This document shows positions 34,902 through 46,122 of a stretch of 64,000 nucleotides of DNA, piece by piece. Source of the DNA: Pseudopyrenochaeta lycopersici (lineage: Eukaryota; Ascomycota; Dothideomycetes; Pleosporales; Pseudopyrenochaetaceae); assembly GCA_003313425.1 (NCBI GenBank), contig NHZP01000019.1:1-64000 (forward strand), in the 5' to 3' direction. Numbering within the stretch: the stretch's first letter is position 1; each line of letters starts with the position of its first letter. The translations under genes were made by a program, and so were the position numbers. The notes beneath the pieces are model-generated. The model ran no database searches. It had not been told where the DNA came from and saw only the letters and a list, made by a program, of their open reading frames with translations.

Positions 34902-35512
34902 ACCATTGGCATTGCATATACTTCGCTTGCATGACTACATGCGAAGTGCACCACGTCTACAAGTTGGAAATTCATGGACTAAGCTGCACCTGTCACGGCA
35001 GTTGTTTTCTAGCTGTTGGTCTTTCTTTGCATGCGCTCCTCGTTAGCGCCGTCAGCCTCTGTGGCCCGTCGCGCGTTTCATGTTCTGCACACATTTTATC
35101 CGTGGGGCATTTCCAGCGGCGTTGGGTCGGATTTGGGTTGTGCTGAAGTGATTGGGAAACAGGAAGCATGCACGACAGGGTCCAGGCACACGATGAGGCA
35201 GACTTTACGATTTTATCAGCATGAGATTCCCCCTTTGGCATGTTAGTAGTCTATTTTGGTTACAATATCGTCAATGGAGCCAGCGGCTCTGATTTTCTCT
35301 AGGACTTAGAGGCCAAATGTGTGTTTATGCAGATGTCAGCTTTGTCGCTCAAGCCAGAACCAACCCTTTGGAATCTCAGCTGTGCCGCAGAACAATGTCA
35401 CTTGGCACGGTTGACGTTAATGGCCCAAGATATTGCAATCTTTTCGCACACTCGACACACCCGTATCTGAACTTAGGAGCGCGCGTAGACCGCTCCCATT
35501 CTGAAACCCACG
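34902..35512. other. Intergenic, no gene seen
   Basis: Holds the 3' end of the Stu2 homologue transcript and the leader of the aminotransferase. Short frames only; no RNA gene or repeat recognised. Confidence 0.5.
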
Positions 35513-36951
35513 ATGGAGTCAGGCCTGTCTATTCGTGTGCAGAAGACCCTCGATGAGTTGCTACCCGTTTTTGATGCTGCAGCCCCTCCCAAGCAGTACA
35601 ACCCCACTTTCGCGGTCGACCTATCCAACGCGCAGAATGAAGTGCTTCGATCGGAGCTCCTTGAGTTTTTCAAAAGCACTGTAGAAGAGCAATTGACTAG
35701 CGAAGTCCGTATGCGTCAAGTCGCGCCTTCTCCTCCATGCTCACTCCAAACAGGCGTTCGCCTTGCCAGGTCCCAGTCTCAATGGCGGGGACTTCCGGCT
35801 TCGTGAAGCCCTAGCCAATTTCTTCAACCTCTATTTGAACCCTATCCATGCTGTCAAGCCCGAGCATATTGTGCTCACTGCCGGAGCTAGCGATGCCATT
35901 GACAATTTGATACACGCTGTCTGCGATGACGGGGACAGCGTCCTGATTCCTGGACCGTATTGGTGTAAGCTTCCACATTGCCCATCACAGTCCGAATGAC
36001 AATTTTCTAAAATACATATGTAGATGGCTTTGAACACGTTCTCAAATCTCGGACAAACGTCAACATAGTCCTCGCTCAGCCACCATCCTACGAAAACTAT
36101 GACAACTACCTCCTGCCTTCATTGCAGGCAGCATATGACTTCTCAGCGGACAAGTCACGAATCAAAGCTTTGCTGCTGTGCAACCCGCACAATCCGCTCT
36201 CAAGATGTTATCCAAAGAAAGCCCTGTTAGAGCTCATGGAGTTTTGCCAGGAGCGGGGACTGCATTTGATCTCGGACGAGATTCACGCGCTTTCAGGACT
36301 GAATGGTGTGTCTGACAAGACCCCATGCTTTGTTTCCGCACTGTCGCTAACGGAGCCGCTTGTACCGGAGGGTGCTGTGAAAGTTGATCCGAGTCGTGTA
36401 CATGTAGTCTGGAGTGCGAGTAAATTGTTTGGCCTGAGTGGACTTCGAGTGGTAAGGCATTCTAATCCACTCTACTTTCCCAATGTTAAATCGTTGATTC
36501 CTTCTAGGGTTGTCTCATCTCTCAACAAAATCCTCACATCCTCTCCGCCATATCGCTCCTGACATCAAGCCATACCAACAACATCGCATCAATCTATCTC
36601 TCCTCGCTTCTCAGGTGGATACAATTGCCCACCCTCCTCACTTTAAACTCGGAGCGGTTGACAGCTTCTTACCGCCTGCTTGCTGATTTTTTGCGTTATT
36701 GGAAAATCGACCATGTCACGCCTACGCATGGTCTTTTCTTGTTCGCAAAACTAGCAAAGAATGCAAAAACCGCAAAAGATGAGAAAGCATTCTACGATCG
36801 GCTTGCACTTCAAGGCGTGCTTGTGGCTCAAGGACGGTTCTTCAGGGGTGTTGAAGGAGATTTTGGGTGGGCAAGAGTGCGTTTTTCGGTTGAGATGGAC
36901 GTTATGAAAATGGCATTGGAAAGAATCGAGGCATTTCTTTCACAAAATTGA
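35513..36951 (+). CDS. PLP-dependent class I/II aminotransferase (ACC-synthase-like)
   Basis: Pyridoxal-phosphate enzyme of aminotransferase fold type I; the substrate cannot be told from sequence. Exons 35513-35704, 35754-35964, 36024-36451 and 36508-36951 give 424 residues. The first intron has a weaker GTCCGT donor; the others are GTAAGC and GTAAGG. The cofactor-binding parts are present: AGASDAIDNL (phosphate cup), NPHNPLSRCYP, DEIHAL (Asp that contacts the pyridine N) and SASKLFGLSGLRVG, in which Lys268 should form the Schiff base. The layout resembles fungal ACC-synthase-like aminotransferases rather than aspartate or tyrosine aminotransferases. Ethylene precursor synthesis should not be assumed. 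Confidence 0.85.
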
Positions 36952-37269
36952 GTGATTCGGGTGTGGGTAAGCAGACGGTTTTACATTTCAGCTCTCGCCT
37001 TGATTTGGGCTTGAACCTATATCACTGCTATCGTATCGATCGAAGCCGTGGGCATCAACCAGGCGAAATACAATCATGATAGAAAAAGTTGTCTAGTGGC
37101 TCACAGCTACGCTTGCACGAATGTTTTAATATCTACTTGATGATTTTACATTGCGACCAAGCTGTAAAGAAACCTTGGTAACGCGTAAGGATGACCGCCT
37201 AGTGTCCCCAACGCCAATACGATAAGAACTAGACCTCTCCATGATCGATTCTTCCCGGTTTTGGACAGT
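36952..37269. other. Intergenic between convergent genes
   Basis: About 320 bp between the stop codons of the aminotransferase (+) and RIB3 (-). It would contain both 3' UTRs. Nothing else is seen. Confidence 0.6.
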
Positions 37270-38110
37270 TCAACTGATGGGCAGCTTCCCTTCGTTCGCT
37301 TCGAGATATACCACCATGTCCTCAATCGTACATACCTTGATGCCCCATTTCTTGCCAAAGGCGAGGCACTCGTCTCTCCTCATCATGCCGCCTCCTACTA
37401 GTTCTGGTTTGCCCTCGGTCTCATGCCCATCCGTAATCATTTCACATATGACGCCCACGGGCTGCTTTCCGGCCAACCTGCAGAGGTCGACTGCTGCCTC
37501 TGTATGCCCTCTCCTGACCCTGACGCCACCATCGCGCGCCTGCAAAGGGAGGATATGACCTGGTCGCCGGAAGTGGGTTGCTTTCGCTGATGGATCGGCG
37601 AGCATACGGCAGGTGAGACTTCGATCATGTGCTGATATTCCAGTAGAAACAGAAGGATCTATAGCATCAATGGAAACAGCGTATGCAGTTCGGTTCGGGT
37701 CAGCATTGTCAGCGACCATTTGTGGGAGGTGGAGGGCGGCGGCGCGGGAAACGGAGAGCGGCGCGCAGATGTAGCCTGAGGAGTAACGGATCATGAAGGA
37801 CGCTTTGGCGGGCGTGAGGGCGGAGGCGGCAATGATGAGGTCGCCCTCATTCTCACGGGAGGCATCGTCCAGTACAATGACAAACTCATCGTTGGCTGTC
37901 CATATGATGGGTTAGTCGGACTGCGACAGCCAAGAGAGGGATCTAGGGGCATTGCAGAGGGGCTGCGAAGAACGCACCAAAGGCTTGTATGACGTCTGGT
38001 ATTGAGTCGAAAGCCGCATGTGCTGGTGTGGGGTCCTTGAGTCCGTTGATATGGCCATTGATGCCATTCGTGCCGTTGACGGCGGGAAGCCTGTTGATTT
38101 CGGCGGGCAT
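37270..38110 (-). CDS. RIB3: 3,4-dihydroxy-2-butanone 4-phosphate synthase
   Basis: Converts ribulose 5-phosphate to 3,4-dihydroxy-2-butanone 4-phosphate and formate, supplying the four-carbon unit of riboflavin. Exons 38110-37978 and 37895-37270 join across an 82-bp intron to 252 residues. The N-terminal ~40 residues are a variable Asn/Gly-rich extension. The catalytic core shows DDASRENEGDL (acidic metal and substrate site near 54-64), SSGYICAPL, RRPGHILPLQARDGGVRVRRGHTEA, and AAVDLCRLAG. It is monofunctional: no GTP cyclohydrolase II domain follows, as is usual in fungi. The first exon carries no catalytic residue, but the frame and the intron ends support its inclusion. Confidence 0.95.
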
Positions 38111-38948
38111 GGTTGAAGCGCGCTCGTACTTAATTGCGTTGTGCAGATGCTTTCCTCCTTTTAAACCCTCGACCGTAGTCGGCAGAATGACGCAGTCCTA
38201 TGCCGTCGCAGAGCTGAGTCGCGAATAGTCACTGCTTAGCAAAGATGTCGTTGCTTGGGTAAGCCAAAGCCGAAGAGATCCGCCTTTGAGATTCGAATGC
38301 TCCGCTTGTCAATCGTAGCTAGTGGACCAATTCCGTTGCTGGAGATACAATTATACATGTAAAGGTCAGAGTATTGGGCGAAGGATAATATTTGCGGAAC
38401 CGCGCTCGGTGTCCGATTACCACAAAACCTTCATCCGTCATGTGCATGGTGGGGGCCTCGAACCTCGGTGTGCTTGCACCGGTGCGGGCCAAGGCCGCCC
38501 GCCGATGAGGGCTTCTTCCGACTGCCGACGAGGGTCGCGTGGGTGCGACTCGGACAACGGCCAGTGTGCTCAATGTGGTAATTGGGCTGGTTGGACATAT
38601 GGCATGCGGCGCTTTTGGCGGTGTGATGCTGCGCGCCAGTAATCGTCTGTATACGGCTCACAAAATTTTGCCATTGCTGATTGCTTTCTACTACGATGCC
38701 AAGGAAGAATGAATGCAAACTCAGAGGATGAAGATAATCACTATGATTTGCGAAGAAGCAAACCCAACTGCAGGTGATGAACGTATATTCATTTACGTAT
38801 AATCGTCTTCCCAAGCATTGTCCAAGCCGACGCATACATATATCCAATTTCCAGGTGGACTGGTCGAATACACAACTATGATTCACGCTATATGGGCTTT
38901 TTAGCTATGCATTTGCAGCACTTTCTGCGCCAATACAGTCCGATCTTA
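38111..38948. other. Intergenic, no gene seen
   Basis: Lies upstream of RIB3 and downstream of the permease. Frames at 38319-38886 overlap on both strands and show no family features. No repeat or RNA gene recognised. Confidence 0.5.
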
Positions 38949-40914
38949 TTAGGCAATCTTCTGGGGTTGTTTATCAGTGACAAACTCCTTCTCAGGTACA
39001 TTGTGGGCTGAGCTGTTCTCGCTTTTGGGATCTGTGGTCTGCATATTGACGCCTTGTGTCTCATCGTTGGCTTTCCAGAAATCCTTCTTTCCCGAAAGGA
39101 TCCTTTGCACCCATGGTGGGAAGAAGCCACCGGGGATGCGCCAGGTCCAGTGCTCCTTCTCTTCCTTGTTCGGTGGAACGATGCGACCACCAGATGCTTT
39201 CTCAAGGATAAATACGAGTGTGTTGATGAGCATGTACGAGCAAATACCAGCAATCAGACCATAGGCGATGGAGTATGTGAAGGGCATAATCGCGATGGTG
39301 AGGAAGGCAGGAATGGCGTCACCCATATATCGCCAGTTGATGTCTTTAGCAGACTGGGCCATGAGAGAGCCAACGATTATCAAAGTGCAGCCTGTTGCCC
39401 ATGGAGGGATTGAAGCAAAAATTGGCGCAAAAAAGATGGAGACAAAGAAGGCGAGTCCAGCGAACATGGCAGTAAGACCAGTCTTGCCACCTTCAGAAAT
39501 ACCGGCACCGGACTCAATGTAAGCGGTAACTGGAGGTGAGCCCATAAGGGAGCCAATGGAGATGCCAACAGCATCAACAGTATAGGCAATCGACGAGTTC
39601 TCAAAGTCTTGGGTGCGCTCATCGATAGCTCCGCAGAAGCGAGCCATAGAGTACAGAGTACCAGTGCAGTCGAGAATATCTACATATAGGAAAGTGATAA
39701 AGGCGAGTCCCCACTGGCCTCTATATGCAGATATGTCCCACTCCTGGACAGCTAAGACCTTTGTGATCGGATGGAATGTGACAACTTTTTTGAAAAAGTC
39801 GAAGGCGGAGTCGCCAAGCTCGGTATGCGGAAAGTAAGTAACGCTGGTTGGGCGCGGCCAGGAAATGATGGACACCAGTAGAATGCCGAAGATAATTGCG
39901 CCTTTGACACGGTACATCATCAACATAACGGTGAGAATACCACCGCAGAAGATGCCAATCCACATGGTTGGGTTCCTCATTTTGTAAGAACCAGGACAGA
40001 CACCATCTTCGCCCTTATACTGAGCCTCACATCCGGCAAGCTCCAATGGGGTGGCGACAGCGCCAGTGATGAGACCGATTCCAGCAGAGTAAGTCAGCCC
40101 GATGATGGTAAGGTAAAGTCCGATACCAACTCCAGTCGCAAGTTTGATGCTAGCTGGTATGGCTCTCGCAAGCCACTGGCGAATTCCAAGCACGGTGAGA
40201 CCGACAAAGACGAAACCTTCGACAAAGACGGCCGTGAGAGCAACCTCGTAAGGCACCAAACCTGATAAGCTATCAGCCAAATTACATTGAACAGTGCACG
40301 CCAAAGAAGACGGAGGAAGTTGCTGTGACCCCAGGCAATGATATACGTGGGGACACAATAACAGCAAGGATGTATGTGTGACTTACCAGAACCGTGAAAG
40401 CCAACCACTGTATAGGCAAAGTATGCGTTGAGGCCCATTCCAGGAGCGAGAGCAATGGGCATGTTGGCGAATAAGCCCATGCAGAAAGACGTCAATGCGG
40501 CAATTGCAGCCGTTGCTGTGACAAGATCCCGCTTGACGACTTGGACGCACAACATGTATTCCTGGTTCGTGACACATAGGTCCTCCATGCTCTCTGGCGG
40601 GCAGACGCAGGTACCACCACTGTCGGACACAATCGACGCTGGCGCAACGTTAGAGATGAATTATCATCAATCGCCTATGACGACGTACAGTTAACGGAAA
40701 TGATATAAGCCATTGCGAAGAAAGTAGCCAAACCGGCACGGAACTCGGTGAAAAAGTAGCTCCCTTTGCGCTCTTTGGGCTATGCGCTCGTTAGCCTTTT
40801 GCTCGAAGTCGTGTCTTAGGAGAAACATGCATGACCAGATCCTTCAAGGCGAAAGTATCTGCCTACGAATGAGCGTGCAACCGCGGCATTGGCCTTGTGG
40901 ACCCAGCCCGCCAT
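38949..40914 (-). CDS. azgA: AzgA-like purine (adenine/guanine/hypoxanthine) permease
   Basis: Plasma-membrane purine-H+ symporter of the AzgA/NCS2-like group. Exons are 40914-40831, 40779-40689, 40638-40387 and 40261-38949, giving 579 residues. Diagnostic blocks include RAGLATFFAMAYIISVN, DSGGTCVCP, MPIALAPGMGLNAYFAY, TVVGFHGSG, IGLTYSAGIG and SPPVTAYIESGAGISEGGKT. Multiple hydrophobic helices fill the protein; the C-terminal tail (about 510-579) is hydrophilic. The first intron (40780-40830) only restores the family sequence GSGH-PKERKGS if a GC donor (GCATGT) is used; it has a good GGCTAACG branch and TAG acceptor. The start ATG at 40914 is supported by the family's typical N-terminus (GW..KAN.AVA.S..GRYF). 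Confidence 0.9.
40780..40830 (-). other. GC-AG intron in the purine permease gene
   Basis: A 51-bp intron with donor CAT|GCATGT and acceptor GCATAG|CCC, and a CTAAC branch site 11 bases before the acceptor. Reading it as GC-AG keeps phase 0 and gives the expected GSGHPKERKGS junction. The neighbouring GT (one base on) would shift the frame. Confidence 0.75.
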
Positions 40915-43900
40915 GTCGATAAAAGGCCTTGGTGAAGATGGAGGAGGTTTCGAGACGAGGAGGACCGTCCTCTACGGAACTGTGTTGGAGGGAGTATTGT
41001 GCAAACTGCGAGAGGGGATCTGCGGCAAGCTTGGGTCGGCAAAGGTAGAAGAGAGGCAGGCGCTTTAAGTTTGAAATAGTGCACATCACAAGGGCTAGAA
41101 AGTGAAATCCCACACACCAAAAAGATTCCTTATCTTCATAGCGGCGACAAGGATCGCCTCGCCGTTTGACCATCCAATCCGAGCAGCGTGAGCCATGTCT
41201 CGAGGACGCTGCCTTGCCACGATTGGTCTAGCCGAAAGGGCCCTGCCAACCCACATCGGCATTCCGCCCTGTCGCGGCGTGATGCGCGTGCGAGGTGGTC
41301 GGCCGACTCCTCGCGTCTGGGGAACAGTGAAGGCGGAACTACGAAGGGGCAGCCCGCCTACCGTATTGTGGCAGATCCCATGCCGGCGCCCACGCTTGCT
41401 TTTGCTAGCATCAACAAGCTGACAGCCACATGTCGAGGGACTGGGCGCAATCCGGCAGCCTCCGCTTTCCACGATAGTCAAGGGATTCGCCTGGTTTGCC
41501 TAGGAAGACACCCGTGTTATCGTGATTGCTGTAGATGGTCTGCCACTGCGCCTTGGACCCAGACTGTTGATTATTGCAAATGCTATTTCGTCAAAGGATG
41601 AGGAGCTGGTCGGAAGAGACCCGAAGGAGTAGCTGGCCAGAAGCTAGAAAGCAGGAGAAGTGGATACCGCGGGAATCGGCCATGGCGTGTGCGCCCTGTA
41701 GCACTGCTCGCTTTTGCCAACATAGGATGCGGACTGCCATCAGTCATGGTCCTGCCGGCCTCTGCAGCTGTCCCTCTCGCCTCTGCATGGGCAAAAGAAC
41801 GACGAAATGGATAATCGATACCTCGGCAGCCTGTGGCGAGAAGCGAGTCGTGGCGCTTGGGGTGAGTAATTCGATATCCTGGTTCCCGGACCACAACAAA
41901 ATCTAATTGCACAGCACGTGATGACGCGCAATCTCTCGGCCACCAGCCAGATTTCGCCGCGATACAGCGCATGGACATATATTATCCCCCTCAAAAATGC
42001 TTTCACGGCAACAATCCGCTTGTCGCCACAGGCGCATGACAATGGAAGCGCTTATCTACATCTGCAAGACACCTAGCCCAAGCCCGTCCGTTGCTTCAAC
42101 TGCAATACTAACCATCACAAGCCTTTTTCTCTCCGCCTGCTCTTTACAGCCCGATTTAAGGCGACACCTTTTCCGGCTTCCCGGCTCCACTCTTCAGCGC
42201 CATGATCCTGTGTTCCCAGGCCGCTTGTGTCTCATTTCAGATATCCGTTTTATCGGACTCGTTTAGTCGCAAGCTCCGTTCTGGGAGACGTACATGTTCA
42301 AGCGGAGCCTGCCGAAACTAATTTTGGCCGCTGTTCGCCCTTTTGAGCAGCAGTGCGCTGCTTCTGTAAGCAAGCGATCCGTGACTCGCGGATCTTCTGC
42401 CTCCCCTTTTCCTTTTGACACATTTGAATGAACATGTTATCAGAGACAGGTCCTTGTGTGTATAAGTGGAAACTCACTTCTATCTGAGTGTGGGCGCTTG
42501 CAAACGGCGTACCTGGGCCGATTGTCGACTGCCTTGTTGTTTGTCCAAAAAGATAAACATGGACAGATCCAAGTATCATCTCTGACGAGCACGAACTTTC
42601 GCTTGCAGGTATCTATGAACTTATCAAATTATTCCTGTACAGCAAACATCTTTCCAGGCGCCCGGACTTGTGAGGCCTCGAATTCTGTTGTTCTTCAGGT
42701 CTTTTCATATACAGCAATAATTCTAGTCCTTTGGGTCTGATATTCTGCCTCGTTCTGTCCTATCTTATTCTATCTTATTTTATTCTATCTTATTTTACTC
42801 TATCTTATTTTATTCTATCTTATTTTACTCTATCTTATTTTATTCTATCTTATTATTAAAGGCCGCCGCTATTCGATCTTAATATGCAAGGTCTACAATG
42901 TGTATAGTAGCCTCAGGGGTATAAGTCGAATCGCAAGAGCCTGCCATACACCCATTCCTTTGCAATGACAAAATTTTCAAGCTGCCTCATCTGATATGAG
43001 TTTTGGCGGTTTCCGTGGGCTGTTCCTTGGTGAGCGATGATGAGAGCGTGCTGCGCTGTCTTGTGGTTGGCAAAAGTGCGTTTTGCTTGGTGAAATTTGT
43101 TCATCAATTTATGCTAGAGTCGTTGTCAAGTATCCCATCTGGATGCTTGGTTGCCTTCGAGAAGTCCCGTTCAAAGTAGTAGTTGATGGCCATGGTTTTG
43201 GTTCATAGATCGATGACAGCGATGCGCTAAGAAACAAAAATACTGGAGTGAGGATGGTTACATGAAGCAGTTGCGTAGGCAGCATGTGGCCAGGGCCGAG
43301 AAGGAGAGCAGTAATAAGGTATTCACTGCGATAGTCGATGCAGACTCAGAAGCTGATTGTCGTAGAATAGTAGAAGCTACGAGCTATATTATTGGTGGAT
43401 CGGTATTATCACCTCGTGGAGCCTCTGTAGTGCTTTTCGGGTAAGATCCACCGATCAAAAGCGCTCAGGGAGTAGGTTTCCGCTGCTTGGGTTTTGAGTG
43501 AGTCGAAGATTATCCGAACTACCTTGACTATTGGACCCTGGCGGACTGCTGTCTCTAAGAGTTTCGTTACTGAGATGTGCCTGCAGCACGTATAGGGATT
43601 TGCTACTAACAGCTAGCATTAGATATATTCGGGTACTGCCGTAATCAGTATTCCCACCTAGATGCAACCCGGCATTGCGCCAAGGACGCCAAAGACCTCA
43701 TTTAATCTGGAGTCTATCACTTCGGCCCCCACCTAAGCGTCTTGATTGAAAAATGCTTCAAGCATTGACACAAGCTTATTTGAAGGCCAAGCGAAAGCTT
43801 CAGTGGGTGCATTAACTTTCTACCCCAGATTTAAGGGTCGGATCTTTTTTCCAGCAATAGGAACCGCTTGGCTAAGCGAATCGATCAGGCGCCTCCCACG

Positions 43901-44793
43901 TGCGAAAGTATATATTGCTCCCACAACCCATGTCGCAGTCATTCCCTACCGTACTGGCTTGTTGGATGTTCACAAGATAGTTTGTCCGGCGACACCCCGC
44001 CAAGCAAGCGCCTCGTGTCCATGTATAGACGGAGAGTTCCTCTTAGTCACACCACAGTTGCAAGTGTAAAGTGGCGATCGGAGAGGGGTAGTCCGAACTG
44101 AAACACACTTGTAGGCCTTGGTAGAACTTCAATGATTGTTTGAACAAGTCAACATAATTTCCAACATGACAAGGCAGCTTCGAATGAACCTGATAGCTAC
44201 GCCGATGAATGTCTGAATACCGTTCAAAGCTCATGGAGATTATCGACTCTTCAAACTAAGTTGGCGAAGCGACATGTTCCATGATCAATCCTATTCCCCG
44301 CAAACTCGCTCCCGAGAGCACAAATAAGATGTGTGCAGTCCTGAAACGATTGTCTTCAATCTTCCTCCAATGGGCCCCATCACAAAATGAGCCGCGTGTT
44401 CTAGTCTAGGCCTTTTTACCCCTAGATCCCCACAGTTGCTTAGTTTCTCCATGATACTAGGGCGGGTCTATATTGCAAGGCTTTTTCGTGCGGCTAGATA
44501 TGGAGGGACATGGTCAACGCCAAGGTTGCTTCGTTGAAGCAAGCCATCTAAGCTTGTGTTGGCCCTGGACGATGACAGCGCCGAACCATATGGGCGCGGA
44601 GAAACTATTCAAGACATTACCCAGGAAGCTTGACGTATTGTCACGGCGATGGGAGGAAGGTGTCAGCCGCTCAGCTATAAGAAGCCGCAGTAGAGATTGT
44701 ATTATATCTTCTTCATCGTCATCGAAGCAGTCCTTTTCCAGTGTGTCCTACTCCATTCACCACTTACATCATTCATTCAACCAGACATCCGCG
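40915..44793. other. Gene-poor 3.9 kb stretch
   Basis: No credible protein gene was found. It contains the permease upstream region, the 15-bp minisatellite at 42760-42857, and the promoter of the second pectate lyase with a TATAAG box at 44676-44681. Frames such as 41188-41601 and 43746-44069 have no family features and overlap similar-sized frames on the other strand. Composition is normal, so this is not a RIP block. Confidence 0.5.
42760..42857 (+). repeat. 15-bp minisatellite (TATCTTATTTTATTC)n
   Basis: About seven head-to-tail units, alternating between TATCTTATTTTATTC and TATCTTATTTTACTC, so the higher-order period is 30 bp. It lies in a gene-poor stretch. Confidence 0.9.
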
Positions 44794-45680
44794 ATGTACA
44801 CTCCTATGCTCCTCGTTGCTACTCTAGCAGGCCTTGCAACTGCAGACGTCCATCACCCCCACCAGCCTCGCGCTGTGACCAACACTGCCTTGCAAACCAC
44901 CTTTCCCAAAGCTTCGGGCACTACAAACCTGGCCGCAGTAAAGACGATCGCAGCTAAGGCCTCGTTTGATGGCGAAATGAAACAGTGGGACCGTAGCAGT
45001 AAGTATAGGCCGTTGTGGTCCAATTAGCCAGCCACTGCTAACGGCCAATTCTACTAGCCAGTACTTGCTCCGAGCAAGCTGAGGGAGGGGACGCTGACGC
45101 TGTCTTCCTCCTCCAAGATGGCGCCACTCTCTCCAATGTTATTATTGGGCCGAACAACGGCGAAGGTGTACACTGTCTTGGCACGTGTACCCTCAATAAC
45201 GTTTGGTGGAGCGATGTTTGCGAGGATGCTGCTACATTCAAACAGAAGTCTGGAACCTCGTACGTAAACGGTGGTGGAGCTAGAAAGGCATCCGACAAGG
45301 TGCTCCAGCACAACGGTGCGGGCACTGTCGCAGTCAAGAACTTCTACGCTGAGAACATTGGCAAGCTGTACCGCAGCTGCGGTAACTGCGGAACGCAGTA
45401 TGCACGTAAGAGTACCTTTGATGGTATCAAAGTTAAGACAGGAAAACTAGTCGCTGGTGTTAATGGTAACCTTGGAGGTGAGATTCACGGTGTGACTGGA
45501 TTGAGGCGACGAGTACTGACATGTTGGATAGATACTACTACGATTAAGAACTCGTGCCTCCTCGACACTTCAATCTGCGATCTCTACAAAGGAGTTACGA
45601 GCGGCGAGCCGACCAAGACAGCCTCTGGCCCTGACGGCAAAGTGTGCGCAACAAGCGCTATCAAGACGAGTGGGTGCTAG
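44794..45680 (+). CDS. Secreted pectate lyase, polysaccharide lyase family 3 (second copy)
   Basis: Same enzyme family as the gene at 20082-21046: calcium-dependent beta-elimination of polygalacturonate outside the cell. Exons 44794-44998, 45058-45477 and 45532-45680 give 257 residues, with GTAAGT and GTGAGA donors. Residues 1-18 are a signal peptide (MYTPMLLVATLAGLATAD). The catalytic domain has SFDGEMKQWDRS, DGATLSNVIIG, VWWSDVCEDAATF, IGKLYRSCGNC and the NLGDTTTIKNSC ending. It lacks the Thr-rich linker of the other copy, so it is a paralogue rather than a recent duplicate. A TATAAG box lies 118 bp upstream of the ATG. A minisatellite follows the stop codon. Confidence 0.92.
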
Positions 45681-45803
45681 TCGCCCGGCACGCGAAAGTC
45701 AGTGAGGCATGGAAGGGCTGTGTGTTATTGAAGGAGGTATTGCCCCTACAGTGTATTGGTTGTAAATATTGATATGATGCTCTGGGTCGGACAGTAAATA
45801 TTC

Positions 45804-45942
45804 AATTTTCTCGTGACAGTATACGCGATTCTCGCATGATTTATTCTCGATTCTTGCATGACAGTATACCCAATTTGTTCATGACAATATACTCAATTCT
45901 TGCATGACAATATATTCAATTCGTTCATGACAGCATACTCAG
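45804..45942 (+). repeat. 23-bp minisatellite downstream of the second pectate lyase
   Basis: About six imperfect units of ATTCTTGCATGACAATATACTCA, some with CGTTCATGACAG variants. It begins about 120 bp after the stop codon and is probably in or just beyond the 3' UTR. The rest of 45681-46122 is the intergenic space before the uniporter gene. Confidence 0.85.
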
Positions 45943-46122
45943 TTTTCGCAGGCCGTGCCAAATGCATTTGATTGGTGGACAGGTCAGAATGACGTAGAGC
46001 TGCACCAGAACCCCTGCTTGTTTGTCGCATACCATGGCACCGCGACGACTGCGCTCTAGAAGGCACGGGGCCAGCACCATCCTACGGTGGTCCGACTTAT
46101 CCGCACTGCACTCGTGCCGACA

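Noticed and set aside
41188..41601. 137-codon plus-strand frame upstream of the purine permease
   Set aside because: A similar-sized frame overlaps on the other strand; composition is that of GC-rich leader sequence and no family features are visible.
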